A stretch of 64,000 nt of DNA from Harmonia axyridis (Eukaryota > Arthropoda > Insecta > Coleoptera > Coccinellidae). The stretch covers positions 21,697,506 through 21,761,505 of the forward strand of contig NC_059505.1 in assembly GCF_914767665.1 (NCBI RefSeq), read 5' to 3'. Made by a program: the position numbers and the translations under genes. Positions 1-11,660 of this stretch are shown one piece after another (position 1 is the first letter of the stretch; every line of letters starts with the position of its first letter). The notes beneath the pieces are model-generated. The model searched no databases and had not been told where the DNA came from. It saw nothing but the letters and a program-made list of their open reading frames with translations.

Positions 1-1518
1 CCAATAAAACTACCAAAAAAATATGAGGACTATGTTTTACTCACCTATGAAGAAGCACTAAACAGTGAAGAAAAAGATCAATGGACACGGGCTATAGAAG
101 ATGAAAAGGACTCGTTGCAGAAAAATAAAACATGGGATATAGTTGACAGAAAAGAAGCAAAGAATAATAAGGTACTAAGTAATAAATGGATATTCAAACA
201 AAAGGATGATGGAACTTATAAGGCCAGACTGGTAGTCCGAGGCTGTCAGCAAGAAAAAGGAGTAGATTTCCAAGAAATTTTTAGTCCAGTTATCAATATA
301 AACTCTTTAAGAACACTATTTGCACAATATCAGTTCAGTTTGACTATCTAATAAAAAAGTTTGATATAAAGACGGCATTTTTGTATGGAACCCTAAATGA
401 AGAAGTATATATGGAAATACCCCAGGGTTATGATAGAATGAAAAATAAGGTATGCAGACTTAGAAAGTCATTATACGGACTTAAGCAAGCTCCAAGTAAA
501 TGGAATGAACATTTTACTTGTTTACTGAAAGAGTATGGTTTAACATCGATAAGTGTTGATCAATGTTTGTTCAAAAATGAAAAAGGAACTTTGTTTTTAG
601 CAATCTACGTTGATGATGGATTAATAGTTGGGAAAAATGAAGCTGAAATTAATGAGCTCTTGGAAAAACTGGAGATAAAAAAGTTCGAAGAAGTTGAAAC
701 ATTTTTAGGAATCAGAGTGACAAGAACTAGTGAATTTATCAAACTTGATCAAGAAAAATACATAGAAGAGATAATTGAGAAATTTGGAATGCAATATGCA
801 AAACCTGCAGAAACCCCAATGATACAAAATGATTGTTCAAGTGACGAGAATCAAAAAAAAATTAACTTTCCTTATAGAGAAGCAGTAGGCAGTTTACTAT
901 ACATATCGAGCAAAACTAGACCAGACATAGCTTATGCTGTTAGTTTTTGTAGTAGGAAAATGGAGAATCCGACTAGGAATGATGTAAATAATGTAAAACG
1001 AATTATGAGGTATTTGAAAGATACCAAAGCTGATGGTATTGTATACAGAAAAACTACCCAGTTAGAAATTGCAGCATACAGTGATTCAGACTTTGCTGGT
1101 GACGAAACTACTCGAAAGAGTACAACTGGCTATGTGGTGTACTATTGCAATGGACCAGTTACCTGGTGTTCCAGAAAACAACCTGTGGTAGCTCTATCTA
1201 GTACTGAAGTTTATAGCCGCAGCGGAATGTGTTAAAGAGCTCTTGTATATAAAAGTAATGATTGAACACTTAACAAGTAATAATTTGAAAGTAATTCTTA
1301 ACATTGATAATCAAAGTGCCATAGCTATTATTAAGAATGGTCAGTTTAATAAACGCAGTAAGCACATAGACGTGAGATATCACTTCATTCATGAAAAGAT
1401 AAGAGAAAATCTGTTTAAAATTGATTATTTGAGTACGGAAAATATGATTGCAGACATATTCACTAAACCTTTAAACAAAATAAAATTTTTGAAACATAAG
1501 AATGAGTTGGTTTGTTAA
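1..1518 (+). pseudogene. Ty1/copia Pol, 3' part (RT-RNase H), frameshifted
   Basis: Decayed 3' portion of a Copia-type polyprotein whose gag, protease and integrase lie left of the window. The frame opens at base 1 with the linker before RT (WDIV...KWIFKQK..ARLVVRG). RT follows with LYGLKQAPSKWNEHF and the catalytic YVDDGLIVG at about 600-630, then the RNase H part (AYSDSDFAGD, SSTE, DNQSAIAI, RSKHIDVRYHF) ending near ADIFTKPL. Two indels break it: one near 320-335, after which the first frame hits TAA at 349-351, and one near 1210, just after the SSTE motif. The family is not the one at 2.9-7.3 kb, because protein and LTR sequences differ. It is certainly Copia-like and non-functional as it stands. 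Confidence 0.93.
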
Positions 1519-1622
1519 GGATAAGTCCTTTGAGATTTTTTTTTAGATTTAAGATTTTTCAAATCAGGTTAAGAACCACATGCTTGTTTTAACTATTGAT
1601 GTTTTGATGAGGGAATTCTTTT

Positions 1623-1893
1623 TGTTAAGAGTAATAATTATAACACATGTTATTAATTTATAATTATTAGGACAAGGTGTTAAAAGTATAAAAGATAAAG
1701 AAAACAATTATTTGTGAACTTAGGTTAAGTTGTCAATTGTCATGTGAACATAGAAGAATATACTGAATATAGGTTAACTAGAACGAGTCCATGTAAGATG
1801 AAAGTGTGCTACATGTGCTTTTGGGAAATAAATTTTTAATTACTTCTTCGCATTATTAATGATCAAGGATAAGATAAAATAACAATCTCAACA
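1623..1893 (+). repeat. 3' LTR of the Copia element at 1-1518
   Basis: Begins TGTTAAGAG and ends CTCAACA, giving the short imperfect inverted ends of a Copia LTR. It lies about 105 bp after the pol stop, directly after a purine run (GATGAGGGAA, PPT-like). An AATAAA is present near 1827. The partner 5' LTR is outside the window, so boundaries rest on end motifs only. Confidence 0.65.
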
Positions 1894-2927
1894 GTTACCA
1901 ATACAATTCCATTGAAAAAGTGGCCACCCTGTATATCGATTGGCGATACTGTGTCGTCTGCTTTTGATTTTCTTGCTGGGATTATTATGTTTTACCAATG
2001 ATTTCATTTCATTTCGCCACGAAGGGCACCACATGCAAATATCAAAGAACTGACATAACAGCTGATGCTCTGTACCATTCGTTTATTTCAGATAAATCTT
2101 GAGTATCTGTAAAATCTTTGGTCACGTGACTAAAAAATCCGTCCGCTCTTGGATGCCGAACGCGCTAAGATGCGTCTGTATGGTGCTTACCATAGAGTAA
2201 TACTCTGAGGAGACAAGACAACAATGAGACTGTCAACTCCTTCACTGAATTTATCCGATTTTGCCTTCGTCATCTATCTTTGTCTATATCATTCTGGATC
2301 GCATAAAGCTATCTTCATTTCAGTAATGAAAGGCACCAGTAGAGGCGCTGCGTTCGCTTTTGTTGGCGTTGCCAAATCTGAAAATACTTACTACCATTTT
2401 AAGAAAAAAGCGCACTCTCTCTTATTTCTTTTATGTCGAGAGTGCAATCAATGATCTTCAATATACGTGGAGCCATCTATGGGTACTGATTTTGAGCACC
2501 GTCCCTCGTCTGAATATAGAATAGTTAGAATGATCCAATTTAGGTCGAATATGCACTGTTTTGTTCGATAACTACAGTTCCGATTCAGTTCTGCGATTCA
2601 GCAGAGATTCGCAGTGGAAATGCGGTCAATTGGTTTTTTTTGCGTTAACTCATGTGGTACCCCTACATCTAGCATCTTCTTGAGACCAGCCTTATGCAAA
2701 TAGTATTTCAAACGGTATATTCTGCACTCTTAAGCTCTTGAGAAATCGAAACGGGACTCGACAATGTCCATGATTTTATAGATATAACATTTTATAGATA
2801 TTTTCGACAATTGGCCTTAAAGTGCGTGGTTTATCTTTGACATCGAAATTACCGAAACGGAAACGACGTAACTAAAATTGCACGGGAATGGCTATTACAG
2901 TATCAGGTCCATACACTTTATTCACAT
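1894..2927. other. Intergenic, no gene recognised
   Basis: No reading frame with recognisable similarity. It contains a short MITE copy (about 2070-2168) and a CACCCTGTATAT motif near 1926 typical of Tc1/mariner ends. The right border is the target site of the 2.9-kb Copia element. Confidence 0.6.
2070..2168 (-). repeat. MITE fragment related to the copy at 14582-14724
   Basis: Reverse complement of the left half of the 14.6-kb MITE: both carry AGCGCGTTCGGC, then GAGCGGACGGATTTTTTAGT followed by CACGTGA. Only one terminal end is visible, so this copy is truncated. Confidence 0.6.
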
Positions 2928-3126
2928 TGTTAGGATTAAATAGCGAAACTCTTATGATTTTGCTTACTTCAGTTATTAATACGAAAGACTCAGCTTCTTA
3001 CAACTTCGTAGAGTGCATATTAAGAACATAGAACATCAACTTAACCTAAAAAATACGCTTGGTGGTTTGCAGCATAAAGCCCATTGTCCACTGATAAACA
3101 AGGGGTATACTACACCATCACTAACA
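2928..3126 (-). repeat. 3' LTR (left copy) of minus-strand Copia
   Basis: 199 bp, TGTTAG...CTAACA. Matches 7134-7332 with about three substitutions (for example CTTCAGTTATT here against CTTCATTTATT there). Confidence 0.95.
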
Positions 3127-3135
3127 CCCTCCCTC
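3127..3135 (-). promoter_or_regulatory. Polypurine tract of minus-strand Copia
   Basis: Reads GAGGGAGGG on the coding strand directly before the 3' LTR. The RNase H stop codon TGA overlaps its start. Confidence 0.8.
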
Positions 3136-5160
3136 AAACTTCCAAGTTTAACATCTTAACAAAATAGTGAAATTTTATGGTAGACAAAGGTTTCGTTAAT
3201 ATATCCCCTAATTGTTCATTACTACATACATATTCAATTTTTACAAATCCTTTGGATATAATATCTAACACAAAATGAAATTTTATGTCAATATGTTTAC
3301 AGCGTCTATTATTTTCAGAGTTACTTAATAATTTTATTGTACTTTGATTGTCTTCATACATAGTGTAAGGAATTGTACAGTGAATATCTAAATCATTTAA
3401 AACATTGTGAACATGCAATAATTCACTTATGGCATTACATATTGCTATGAATTCTGATTCAGTCGTTGATAATGCTACCATCGACTGTTTCTTTGAACTC
3501 CAACTAATCAGGTTTCCAAATAACACAAAACAGTAACCACTTATGGATTTCCTGTCATTTTTATCATTTGCCCAGTCGGCATCTGAATATCCAGTTAAAT
3601 CATTTCCGTTTTTCGAAAATAGTAATTTTAGATTAATTGTTGTTTTGAGATATTTCAAAACTCTTAATAAATGGGTAAAATGTTTGTCAGTAGCACAATC
3701 CTGAAATCTACTGAAATAGCCTACACTATAGCATATATCGGGCCTTGATCCTATCATAATATACATAAGACTGCCCAAAAGCTCTTTATAAGGTAATTTT
3801 GTTTTTAAAGTTTCACATGTATTTCTCTCAAGATTAAGATCTTTCTCAATAGGAGTCTTAAAGTTTTTACAATTTTCAACATTATATTTCTTGATAAGAG
3901 TTTGAATAGCTGATATCTGATCAATCGATATAAGGTTTTCTTCTGTTCTGAAAACCACATTGATACCCAAGAAACTAGATAATTCTCCAAAAGTTTTCAT
4001 TTTAAATGTTCCACACAAATTAGATTTAAAAACCTTCAAAAAATTTATATCATTACAAGCAAGTAGAATATCATCCACATATAAAAGTAGATAACATCTT
4101 ACATTATTTTTAACATAGACATATAAACAATAATCTGATTTTGAACGATTAAAACTTGATTTTATCATAAATTCATTAAATCTTTGATTCCAGACTTTAG
4201 GAGCCTGTTTAAGACCATAAATAGATCTCTTCAATAAATATACTTTGCTTTTATTGGATTCATTTATTTCTATACCTTCAGGTATTGTCATGTATACTTC
4301 CTCACTCAAGGAGCCATTCAAAAAGGCATTCTTAACATCAAGTTGTTCTAATTTTAAATTATATTTTATAGTTACTGACAACAAAATTCTGAAAGTGGAT
4401 AGTTTCGCCACTGGAGCATGTAACAAAGATAAATCATCAATATTTTGCTCAAAACCTCTTGCTACTAATCGTGCTTTGTAAATAGTTTCCCCATTATTAT
4501 TACTTTTGGTTCTAAAAACCCATCTATTACTTATAATTTTCTTGTTAGCTGGTTTATTTACTAGTTCCCATGTTTCATTTTCTTGTAAAGCTTCTAATTC
4601 ATCTTTTATCGCTTTTTCCCAAAAATTCCATTCAGAGCTGGCTGTCGCTTCTGAATATGAATTCGGCGAATGACTTAATTCAGTTAATAATGCTAAGCAA
4701 CTAACGTTCATATCAAAATCGTCATATTTTGGTGGCAATTTAATGTTTCTTTTTGGTCTTTGAGTTTTTACTTCATTTTCATCAATACAAACATATTTCT
4801 CTGAAGTTTTACTTCGATTATCTTCAGAATTTTCAATTTCATCTTCTGAATCATATTTTACATTAGGATTTTCTTCAGTTACATTATTTTGGAAAATCTC
4901 AGTTTCATCAAAATTCATTTCATTGAAGATGAAATTTCTAGAATGAATAAGTTTTTTATTTTCTAAATCCCACAACCTGTAACCGTTTTCCGTATAGCCC
5001 ACGAATCTACATGTCTTTCCTTTATTATCTAATTTTGACCTTGAGGCATCAGGAACTCTCGAATAACAAATACAACCAAAAATCCGCATATTCATCACAT
5101 TAGGCCTTTTTTCTAACCACAACTCATAAGGAGTTTTATTTTTATCTAAAAAGATTGAGT
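3134..5160 (-). pseudogene. Copia integrase tail, RT and RNase H (frameshifted continuation)
   Basis: Open frame upstream of the first usable start reads through KTPYELW, the normal integrase C-terminal motif, so this is the second half of the same polyprotein and no separate gene. RT begins near ETWELVNKP and KARLVARGF; LYVDDILLACND near residue 344 is the catalytic YVDD; SIYGLKQAPKVWNQRF precedes it. RNase H shows TGYSDADWANDKNDRKS, STTESEF, DNQSTIKL and HIDIKFHFV, ending DILTKPL. No internal stop over 662 codons. Only the 1-nt shift near 5140 separates it from an intact element. Confidence 0.92.
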
Positions 5161-7044
5161 TCTGTTAAGAATATAAGTAGCTGTTAAAACTGCTTCTTCC
5201 CAAAAAGATTTTTCCATTTTTGCTTGCAAAATCATTGACCTTGCTTTATTTAGTAGAGTTTGATTAATTCTCTCAGCTACTCCATTTACTTGTGGTGAAT
5301 AAGGAGGAGTGTACAATATCTGAATACCTGCTTCTGAGCAAAAATCCTTCCATGAATTTGAACAATACTCTCCTCCATTATCACATTTAATTTTTGTCAA
5401 TTTATTACCATGTAGAGTTGCAACCTTAGCTTTATAGTTTTTCAAACAATTGAGTGCTTCATTTTTATTTTTAATAACATATACTACTGAGAACCTTGAG
5501 AAATCGTCTATAAATGTGATGATATATCTATTTTTACTATTAGATTCTGGGGTTAAAGGTCCACAGATATCTGTATGAACTAGTTCTAATACTCGACTTG
5601 ACCTAGACTTCCTTGAATGAAAAGGTAAACATTTTTGTTTTGTCAGAACACAAACCTCACATAATTCATGTGTCGACTTCGAATTGAAATTCATACCATA
5701 TACTAAATTCAGTTTATTCATATTTAAAAGAGTTTGATAGTTCACATGGCCAAACCGTTTGTGCCATATTTCCTCATCTTGATTAATAGCTACATTAGCA
5801 CTTTTACTTTGATTATAATGTTGATACAAATGAACTTTATAAAGATTTCCTGATCTTTTACCTTCAAGATACAAAATTTTATTTCTTTTTACTCTTATGG
5901 AGCTATTAAAACATATTACTTTAAATCCAGCCTTCTCAATGGTTGAAATTGAGATTAAGTTTACTCTTAATTTAGGAACACATAATACATCTTTAAGAAC
6001 AATAGGTAAAAATTTTTCTCCCACCTTACTTAACACTCTGACATCACCTATACATGTTGCTTCCATTGTTTTTCCTTCTTCGGCTAAATGGATTATCTTC
6101 GGTTCTGGAAATCGTCTCTTGTTGTACATCACCTCTTCGTCATTGATGTAATGATGAGTGGCCCCTGAATCTGCGTACCATTCCATTCTTGTTGATGGTG
6201 TTTCTAAGCTTGTAGCACAGAATGCAATTGGTTCTTGATCCCATTCTGACTTATTCCTCGGAGATGTTTTCTTGATGTGTTGTTCATCTTTCCCTGCATA
6301 ATTGGCTTGTCGTTCCTTGGTAACTCTGCACTGTGAAGCTTTGTGTCCTAATCTATTGCAATTGTGACATTTGATTCCACATACACTCTTCACATGTCCT
6401 GATTTACCACATTTGAAACATTTAATATCTTTCCTTGCAAAAAATGAGGATGTAGCTTTATTTACGACAGTTTTATTTGTATTGAATTCTAGAAGTCGGC
6501 TCTTTACAAATTCCATTTTTAGATTATCCTCTGAAAGTGTTCTTATAGCTGTTACTACACTTTCATATTCTGTAGGCATAGACAAAAGAAGAAAACATGC
6601 CATTTCACTTTCATCAAAATTACTTCCTAGATTTTTCAGTTCTCTAGATATTTTATCTGATTTTGCAAAATGATCTTGCAGATCTGATGAACATTCATAC
6701 TTTAGTTTCTTCAACTCTTCTAGTAGATAAAATTTGGAACACATACCTTTTTTTTGAAAGATGCTTTCTAATTTACCCATCATGTCTACTGCATCTTCAA
6801 TTCCTTTAACATATTCTAGATGAGAATCTGCTACACTCTGTATGATAATCATTACTGCCTTATAATTTTTTTTCTTCCAGGAATCAGTTCTTTTGTCTTC
6901 AGGAACATAAACCATTGCTTCTTCAACCTCCATAGCCTTTAATACTGTTTCCATTCGGAACTTCCAATTGTCGAATGCTTCTCCAGCAAATGGAATTATT
7001 CCATACTTATTTTCAACTTTCTTGTTCTCCATTTCGTCGACCAC
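5146..7044 (-). CDS. Copia Gag-protease-integrase part of polyprotein
   Basis: 632 codons. An N-terminal Gag region (about 1-200) precedes two CCHC knuckles (CFKCGKSGHVKSVC, CHNCNRLGHKASQC; about 208-240), which bind RNA. The aspartic protease is marked by WYADSGATHH near 286, the GAG-pre-integrase motif by WHKRFGHVNY near 425. The integrase core shows HTDICGP, FIDDFSR, CDNGGEYC and NGVAERINQTLL (about 490-590), so D, D and E are all present. It stops in the integrase tail after LNRTQSF. The frame continues in the ORF at 3134-5122 after a 1-nt shift. Copia of this type normally encodes Gag-Pol in one frame, so I read the break as a mutation or base-call error. Confidence 0.93.
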   Translation of the reverse strand: MVDEMENKKVENKYGIIPFAGEAFDNWKFRMETVLKAMEVEEAMVYVPEDKRTDSWKKKNYKAVMIIIQSVADSHLEYVKGIEDAVDMMGKLESIFQKKGMCSKFYLLEELKKLKYECSSDLQDHFAKSDKISRELKNLGSNFDESEMACFLLLSMPTEYESVVTAIRTLSEDNLKMEFVKSRLLEFNTNKTVVNKATSSFFARKDIKCFKCGKSGHVKSVCGIKCHNCNRLGHKASQCRVTKERQANYAGKDEQHIKKTSPRNKSEWDQEPIAFCATSLETPSTRMEWYADSGATHHYINDEEVMYNKRRFPEPKIIHLAEEGKTMEATCIGDVRVLSKVGEKFLPIVLKDVLCVPKLRVNLISISTIEKAGFKVICFNSSIRVKRNKILYLEGKRSGNLYKVHLYQHYNQSKSANVAINQDEEIWHKRFGHVNYQTLLNMNKLNLVYGMNFNSKSTHELCEVCVLTKQKCLPFHSRKSRSSRVLELVHTDICGPLTPESNSKNRYIITFIDDFSRFSVVYVIKNKNEALNCLKNYKAKVATLHGNKLTKIKCDNGGEYCSNSWKDFCSEAGIQILYTPPYSPQVNGVAERINQTLLNKARSMILQAKMEKSFWEEAVLTATYILNRTQSF

Positions 7045-7111
7045 GTGTTCTTCGTTCTTACTTATTTTCTCGTTACTTTAATATTCAACTTCAACTGCTT
7101 TCTTAGTTTCG

Positions 7112-7130
7112 CTTATCTGGGCCCATAACC
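7112..7130 (-). promoter_or_regulatory. Copia primer-binding site (initiator tRNA-Met half type)
   Basis: On the minus strand this reads GGTTATGGGCCCAG just inside the 5' LTR. Drosophila copia uses the same motif, which pairs with an internal stretch of cleaved initiator tRNA-Met. The match is to remembered copia sequence and was not searched. Confidence 0.75.
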
Positions 7131-7133
7131 GTT

Positions 7134-7332
7134 TGTTAGGATTAAATAGCGAAACTCTTATGATTTTGCTTACTTCATTTATTAATACGAAAGATTCAGC
7201 TTCTTACAACTTCGTAGAGTGCATATTAAGAACATAGAACATCAACTCAACCTAAAAAATACGCTTGGTGGTTTGCAGCATAAAGCCCATTGTCCACTGA
7301 TAAACAAGGGGTATACTACACCATCACTAACA
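7134..7332 (-). repeat. 5' LTR (right copy) of minus-strand Copia
   Basis: 199 bp, same length and ends as the left LTR, followed by the target duplication CACAT at 7333-7337. It should carry the element's promoter. Confidence 0.95.
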
Positions 7333-7337
7333 CACAT

Positions 7338-7990
7338 TTCAGCCGCCTGGATTGTATTTTTGCCTTCATCGAAGAGAAACTGTGATTTCACAGTTTTTAC
7401 ACTATATAAATATAAAACTCGCTCTGCTCGCCGAAGGGGCTCCGCCCCTTGGACCCCGTCACTATGCCGGTAGATCCTTCAATGGGTATCCGGCTAGAAA
7501 ATAAAAGCTTTTTCTCCGAAACCTTGTAGTGTTAGCTGATTTTAGACGATTCACTCGGTATACTATGCTGATTCTAGGGTGGAATTCTATATGATTTTTT
7601 TCCTAGAATATATCGTTTCGTCCTTGCTCACATGAAAATATTTGATGCAAATAACTTTCCATGACGACAAATCAAGGGCGGTCCTAGCCTTAAACTTTGA
7701 GGGGGTTCGCCATTATGGGCTTCGAGTTTTTCTATGGGACCAAATCCCAGATTACACCGATATCAAGCCTAACCTCTCAAAAATATTTATATTTAAATAT
7801 TCATATTAATATTTATATAAGGCGTACAACTTTGCTTCCGCCGTTTTGCAATAGATGGCTGTAACGGTAAGTGGTAGTAGAAATAAATATATCGTAGATG
7901 TCATACAATAAGTTTAGGTATTTGTGAACATAACGCCATCGACATGTTAGTCGATTTGTTTCTGCATCATAAAGTTATTCACGATTAATC
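7338..7990. other. Intergenic, with a GC-rich hairpin
   Basis: No gene recognised. A GC-rich island sits at 7430-7465 in otherwise AT-rich DNA: AAGGGGC (7434-7440), loop TCC, GCCCCTT (7444-7450), followed by GGACCCC. Confidence 0.6.
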
Positions 7991-8787
7991 ATGTCAGCTT
8001 ACGAGCCAAATTCTCGTCATTTGCGGGAGGTTTTAATTTTCTACTAAAATATGAAGAAATCTGCGGCTGAGGTAAATCGAATGCTTTCAAATACCTATAG
8101 TGAGACCGATATTGGTGGAAGAACGTAACAAGAGTGGTTTCAACGTTTCAAGAATGGTGATTTTGATGTCGTAGACCAGCATCGCGGTGGAAGAAAGAAG
8201 GTTTTTGAAGATGCAGAATTGGAGGCAATAATTGATCAAGACTCATGTCGAACGCAACATTAATTGGCAGGATCAATAGGAGTGACACTAAAAGTCATTT
8301 CAAAACGCCTGAAAGTCATAAGAATGATTCAGAAACAAGGAAATTGGGTGCGGTACGAGTTGAAGCCGCGAGGTGTTTGAACGGCGTTTATTTTCTTGTG
8401 AACAGCTGCTTGCAAGGCAAAGACGGAAGGGTTTCTGCATCGGATTGGGACTGGAGGCGAAAAATAAAATCATGAGGATATCCCGAACATGCTTCCACAT
8501 CGACGGCCAAACCGAATATTCACGGTTCTAAGGTCATGCTCAGTATTTGGTGGGACCAGCTCGGCGTAGTGTATTATGACTGAAAGAATCAAAGGCGATC
8601 GTTATCGAACGCAATTAATACGTTTGTGCCGAGCATCGAAAGACAAACCGCCGCAATACAACGAGAGAGAAGATGAATTGATTTTACTGCATGACAATGC
8701 TCGACCCCATGTTGCGAAAGTAGAAGAAGAGTTTGAAGAAGAGTTTTGTCCTAGAGAAATGCGTTCTTACACCACCATATTATAAGT
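7991..8787 (+). pseudogene. mariner transposase relic
   Basis: Reading across frames gives recognisable mariner text: an N-terminal helix-turn-helix region from ATG 7991 (SAYEPNSRHLREVL), KKSAAEVNRML, YSETDIGGRT, EWFQRFKNGDFDVVD, HRGGRKKVFEDAELE, and late on LLHDNARPHVA, the motif holding the second catalytic aspartate (near 8685-8720). Stops and frameshifts occur throughout (for example after 8040 and near 8261). It ends before the third acidic residue and C-terminus, so it covers about two thirds of a usual ~345-aa transposase. No terminal repeats were found. Confidence 0.85.
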
Positions 8788-10210
8788 TTGTGTTATCACT
8801 AAGATTTAATGATTCCTCAACCCAGTAGTGGCAGGGTTTGAACCTACTACTACAAGCACGAATTAGGTTGAGTAGTGGGTGTCATCTGAATCTTATTATT
8901 TCTCACACCAATATATCTCAGCGATATATATCGATATTTTGCTCTTACATATTTCGATACATTTCGATAGTGTCAGAAAATATCGATAGTTTTCTGACCT
9001 TTGCCCATCCCTAGTGTGGATTTGCCGAACGCAGTCAGTAACCGTAACGATTTCATCATAACCATAGACAAAGATTTCTCTATGATCATAACTGTCAGTC
9101 AGGCGCATGTCATGCTTTTTAAAATTTTGTTGAAATATAAATCGTATATTGTATTCTTTAATAATGAATAGAAAATAACCGATATCAACCAAATTCTCAG
9201 ATCTCATTTCTCCACAAATGGCAATTTCTTTCTTTGAAGAATTTGGGAGAATTGAATAATCAAAATGTGAGCGTTATTATCAGTCTTTCAAGAAGGTTGG
9301 TTATTCATGCTTATTGGTTTGTAGAAAAATTTCAGAGAATATTGGATGATGATATAATCCCAACATTCAGATTTCAAATTATCACATTTCTTCTTTATAG
9401 AGACATGTATTATTCATAAGTCCAAATTTAATTCATGATTGGGTTGGAAAAATTGACAAAAAAAGTTTGTTAGTCAAGTTGTAATCCTTTTTATGGTTCT
9501 TTTTTTGTTTATTTAATAGTTGCAATACACAATTATTAGCACATTATTCTCTGAATTTCAACTTCGAAAGAAAATTTGTCATTTTATGTCTTGCCGATGA
9601 AAATATTGATATTCTTGTAAGTCAATTCAAAATGAATAATAGAGATATTTTGAGAGCTATCATTCCATTGGATATTTACTTATTTGCCCTGAAATGAAGT
9701 TACAATTGAATCAATGATAGAAATACTTTAAACCTATCATTTTCAGTCTTGATAATTATTGAATTCACATAATCATTCGATAAGATCTATGAAAAGACCA
9801 ACAGTAAAATTTTTGTTCTAGGAATATTCAGTATAGCTATAATAAACTGCAAAGAGGCAGAATGAATAGATCTACCTTTCAAAAACCCATGGCTTATGTT
9901 GCCTCACAAGCAATCGTAATATCATATCTAGGTGTAATATCTTTGAGGAATCAGGTTATAAGAAGTCCCTCATTTCCAAGGTTCATCAATACTTTTTTCA
10001 GTTGAGCAACAAATTATTCTTCTATTCCATAATTTATTAAGAGAAACAATATATGATCAACAATTATATAGGGTATATATATTTAGAATACAAGGAAGGA
10101 CACCTTTTGAAATCTAAAAATTTGGTTAATAGTAGGTTATTACGCTAAGTCAGAAGTTCATTATTTTGTTCATTTTACTCCGAAATTTCAAATGTAATGA
10201 TAGGATTTTC
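8788..10210. other. Intergenic, nothing recognised
   Basis: AT-rich sequence. Short ORFs (for example 8896-9207 minus, 9234-9419 plus) show no motif, codon bias or splice context and are treated as chance. Confidence 0.6.
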
Positions 10211-10213
10211 TTA

Positions 10214-10509
10214 ACAGAAACAGAAATTCCATCAAATTTGCATGGAAAGACCTGAAGGTCGTGCAGCGATAATTTCAGGCGTTCTGAAGTAATGGCCGAA
10301 AGAAGATATTCTTCAACTGATGCACGGCGAAAAACCAAGTTGTGTCTTTAAGTTCTTACAGAAACAGAAATCCCATCAAATTTGTATGAATAAACCAAAA
10401 GGTTGCAAAGCGATAGCTTCAGGCGTTCTGGAGTTATGGCCGAAAAAAGACACAATTTAGTTTTTCAGTGCATCAGATGAAGAATCTCTTTTTTCGGCCA
10501 TAACTCCAG
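10214..10509. repeat. Tandem ~145-bp repeat ending in a hairpin
   Basis: ACAGAAACAGAAATTCCATC at 10214 recurs as ACAGAAACAGAAATCCCATC at 10359, followed in both by CAAATTTG, an AAAGGT-like stretch, GCGATA, TTTCAGGCGTTCTG or close, and ATGGCCGAAA. Then CTGGAGTTATGGCCGAAAAA at 10428 is answered by its reverse complement ending at 10509, so 10428-10509 can fold into a 23-bp stem with a ~36-nt loop. Confidence 0.75.
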
Positions 10510-10559
10510 AAGATCAACAATTGAGCATTGTATTTACATAAAATCAAAAAATAACTTAC

Positions 10560-11040
10560 TAACTGTTGTTGCATTGTACGTGGATGGCTTTTTTGTTTTA
10601 ACTAATGTTAATTCTGAATGAATATAATATCTGATATCTGAATTCAAGTGATAATTTTATCATAAAGAATTTAGGGAAAGCTAAGAAATGTTAAGGGATG
10701 AATATCACTAGAAATTATGAGAAAGGTAGTATAGTCATTGTTTATATTCTTCCAATATGTATTGCCATAATTGAACATGTCTGATTGTAAACATATGAAA
10801 ACTCCTTTGAAAACTAAATTGAAATTTGATTCAACAAAAGAGAGTTGTAATGATGAACCATATAAGAAATTAATAGGTTTATTAAGGTCTTTAGCAATAT
10901 CAACTAGTCCTGATATAGCATACTCTGTTAATCTCTTTTGAGTCGATTCAATAATTATCTCATTATTGAACACTGGAAAAGTGCAAAACTCATTTCAAGA
11001 TGCAAGTAAAAAAAGATCATTGTTCAATTTTCACTTCAGT
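10560..11040 (+). pseudogene. Degenerate Copia RT fragment
   Basis: Translation shows TVVALYVDGFFVLTN (the YVDD site with the second D changed to G) near 10570-10605 and, after stops and shifts, NEPYKKLIGLLRSL then ISTSPDIAYSVN near 10855-10930, matching the conserved block between RT and RNase H of Copia elements. A frame around 10671 also gives KNLGKAKK, close to the FLGI region. No LTRs seen. Old fossil. Confidence 0.8.
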
Positions 11041-11555
11041 CAGAAGGACCTGTGTTTGAAATGACTGCCTCGGTACTAAAATTGTATCAGCCAATACTAT
11101 TGACCCATGTTAGTGGGTTCGATAACTACACTGATTTGATTTTTTTCAAATGTTAACTTTGGATTTGAATCAATTAATAATTTAATCTTTACCAAAATTA
11201 AAAGCACTGAATAAATCAGTAGGATAGCATTTTCGAACTGGCTATAGAGCGCCTATTCCTATAACGATTAAAAGATTGGAAATTTTAGTGAACAAATAGG
11301 TATATACATTTTTATAAAAGTTTGATCATTCATTCATGACATGGAAGGTTTTAATAAATAGTTACTTTTTAAAGTATTTTATACCTACATTGAATTGCTG
11401 GAAAATTGATACCAATTTCGAAAGTAACTGCCATGTTAAAATTTGTCATATACTGAATGATCCTTCAATTAGCCGACCCGTATTTTTCATTTTTGTCCAG
11501 TGGCATGCCATTTCGGAATTATCTTTTTCTCAAGGTACCATCTCCACTCAATGAA

Positions 11556-11660
11556 GGTTGGACACAATCTCAGCAAATCTGTCTCGGTCTTTAGCAGTCT
11601 GAAACAGGGAGCACTCGTTCATACCAGTCCAATCACGAATTATATCGGAATTATAGCCTC
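11556..11660 (-). pseudogene. Possible LINE ORF2 C-terminal remnant
   Basis: The minus strand reads DWTGMNECSLFQTAKDRDRF followed by AEIVSNLH and a stop. This resembles the tail of many endonuclease-RT LINE proteins (W-x-G ... A.DR..W/F...V.N). Only about 30 residues are visible, so this is weak. Confidence 0.35.

Larger units (their letters stand above)
2928..7332 (-). mobile_element. Near-complete Copia retrotransposon with 5-bp TSD
   Basis: A 4.4-kb LTR element reading right to left. Two 199-bp LTRs (2928-3126 and 7134-7332) start TGTTAGG and end CTAACA and differ by about three bases by eye. CACAT stands on both sides (2923-2927 and 7333-7337) as target-site duplication. Internal order in coding direction is PBS, Gag with two CCHC knuckles, protease, integrase, RT, RNase H, PPT, LTR, the Copia order. 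The only visible coding defect is a single-base frameshift near 5140. The insertion is therefore fairly recent. Confidence 0.95.

Noticed and set aside
5100..5165. Programmed frameshift signal in Copia
   Set aside because: The break lies inside integrase, not between gag and pol, and a one-base loss explains it.
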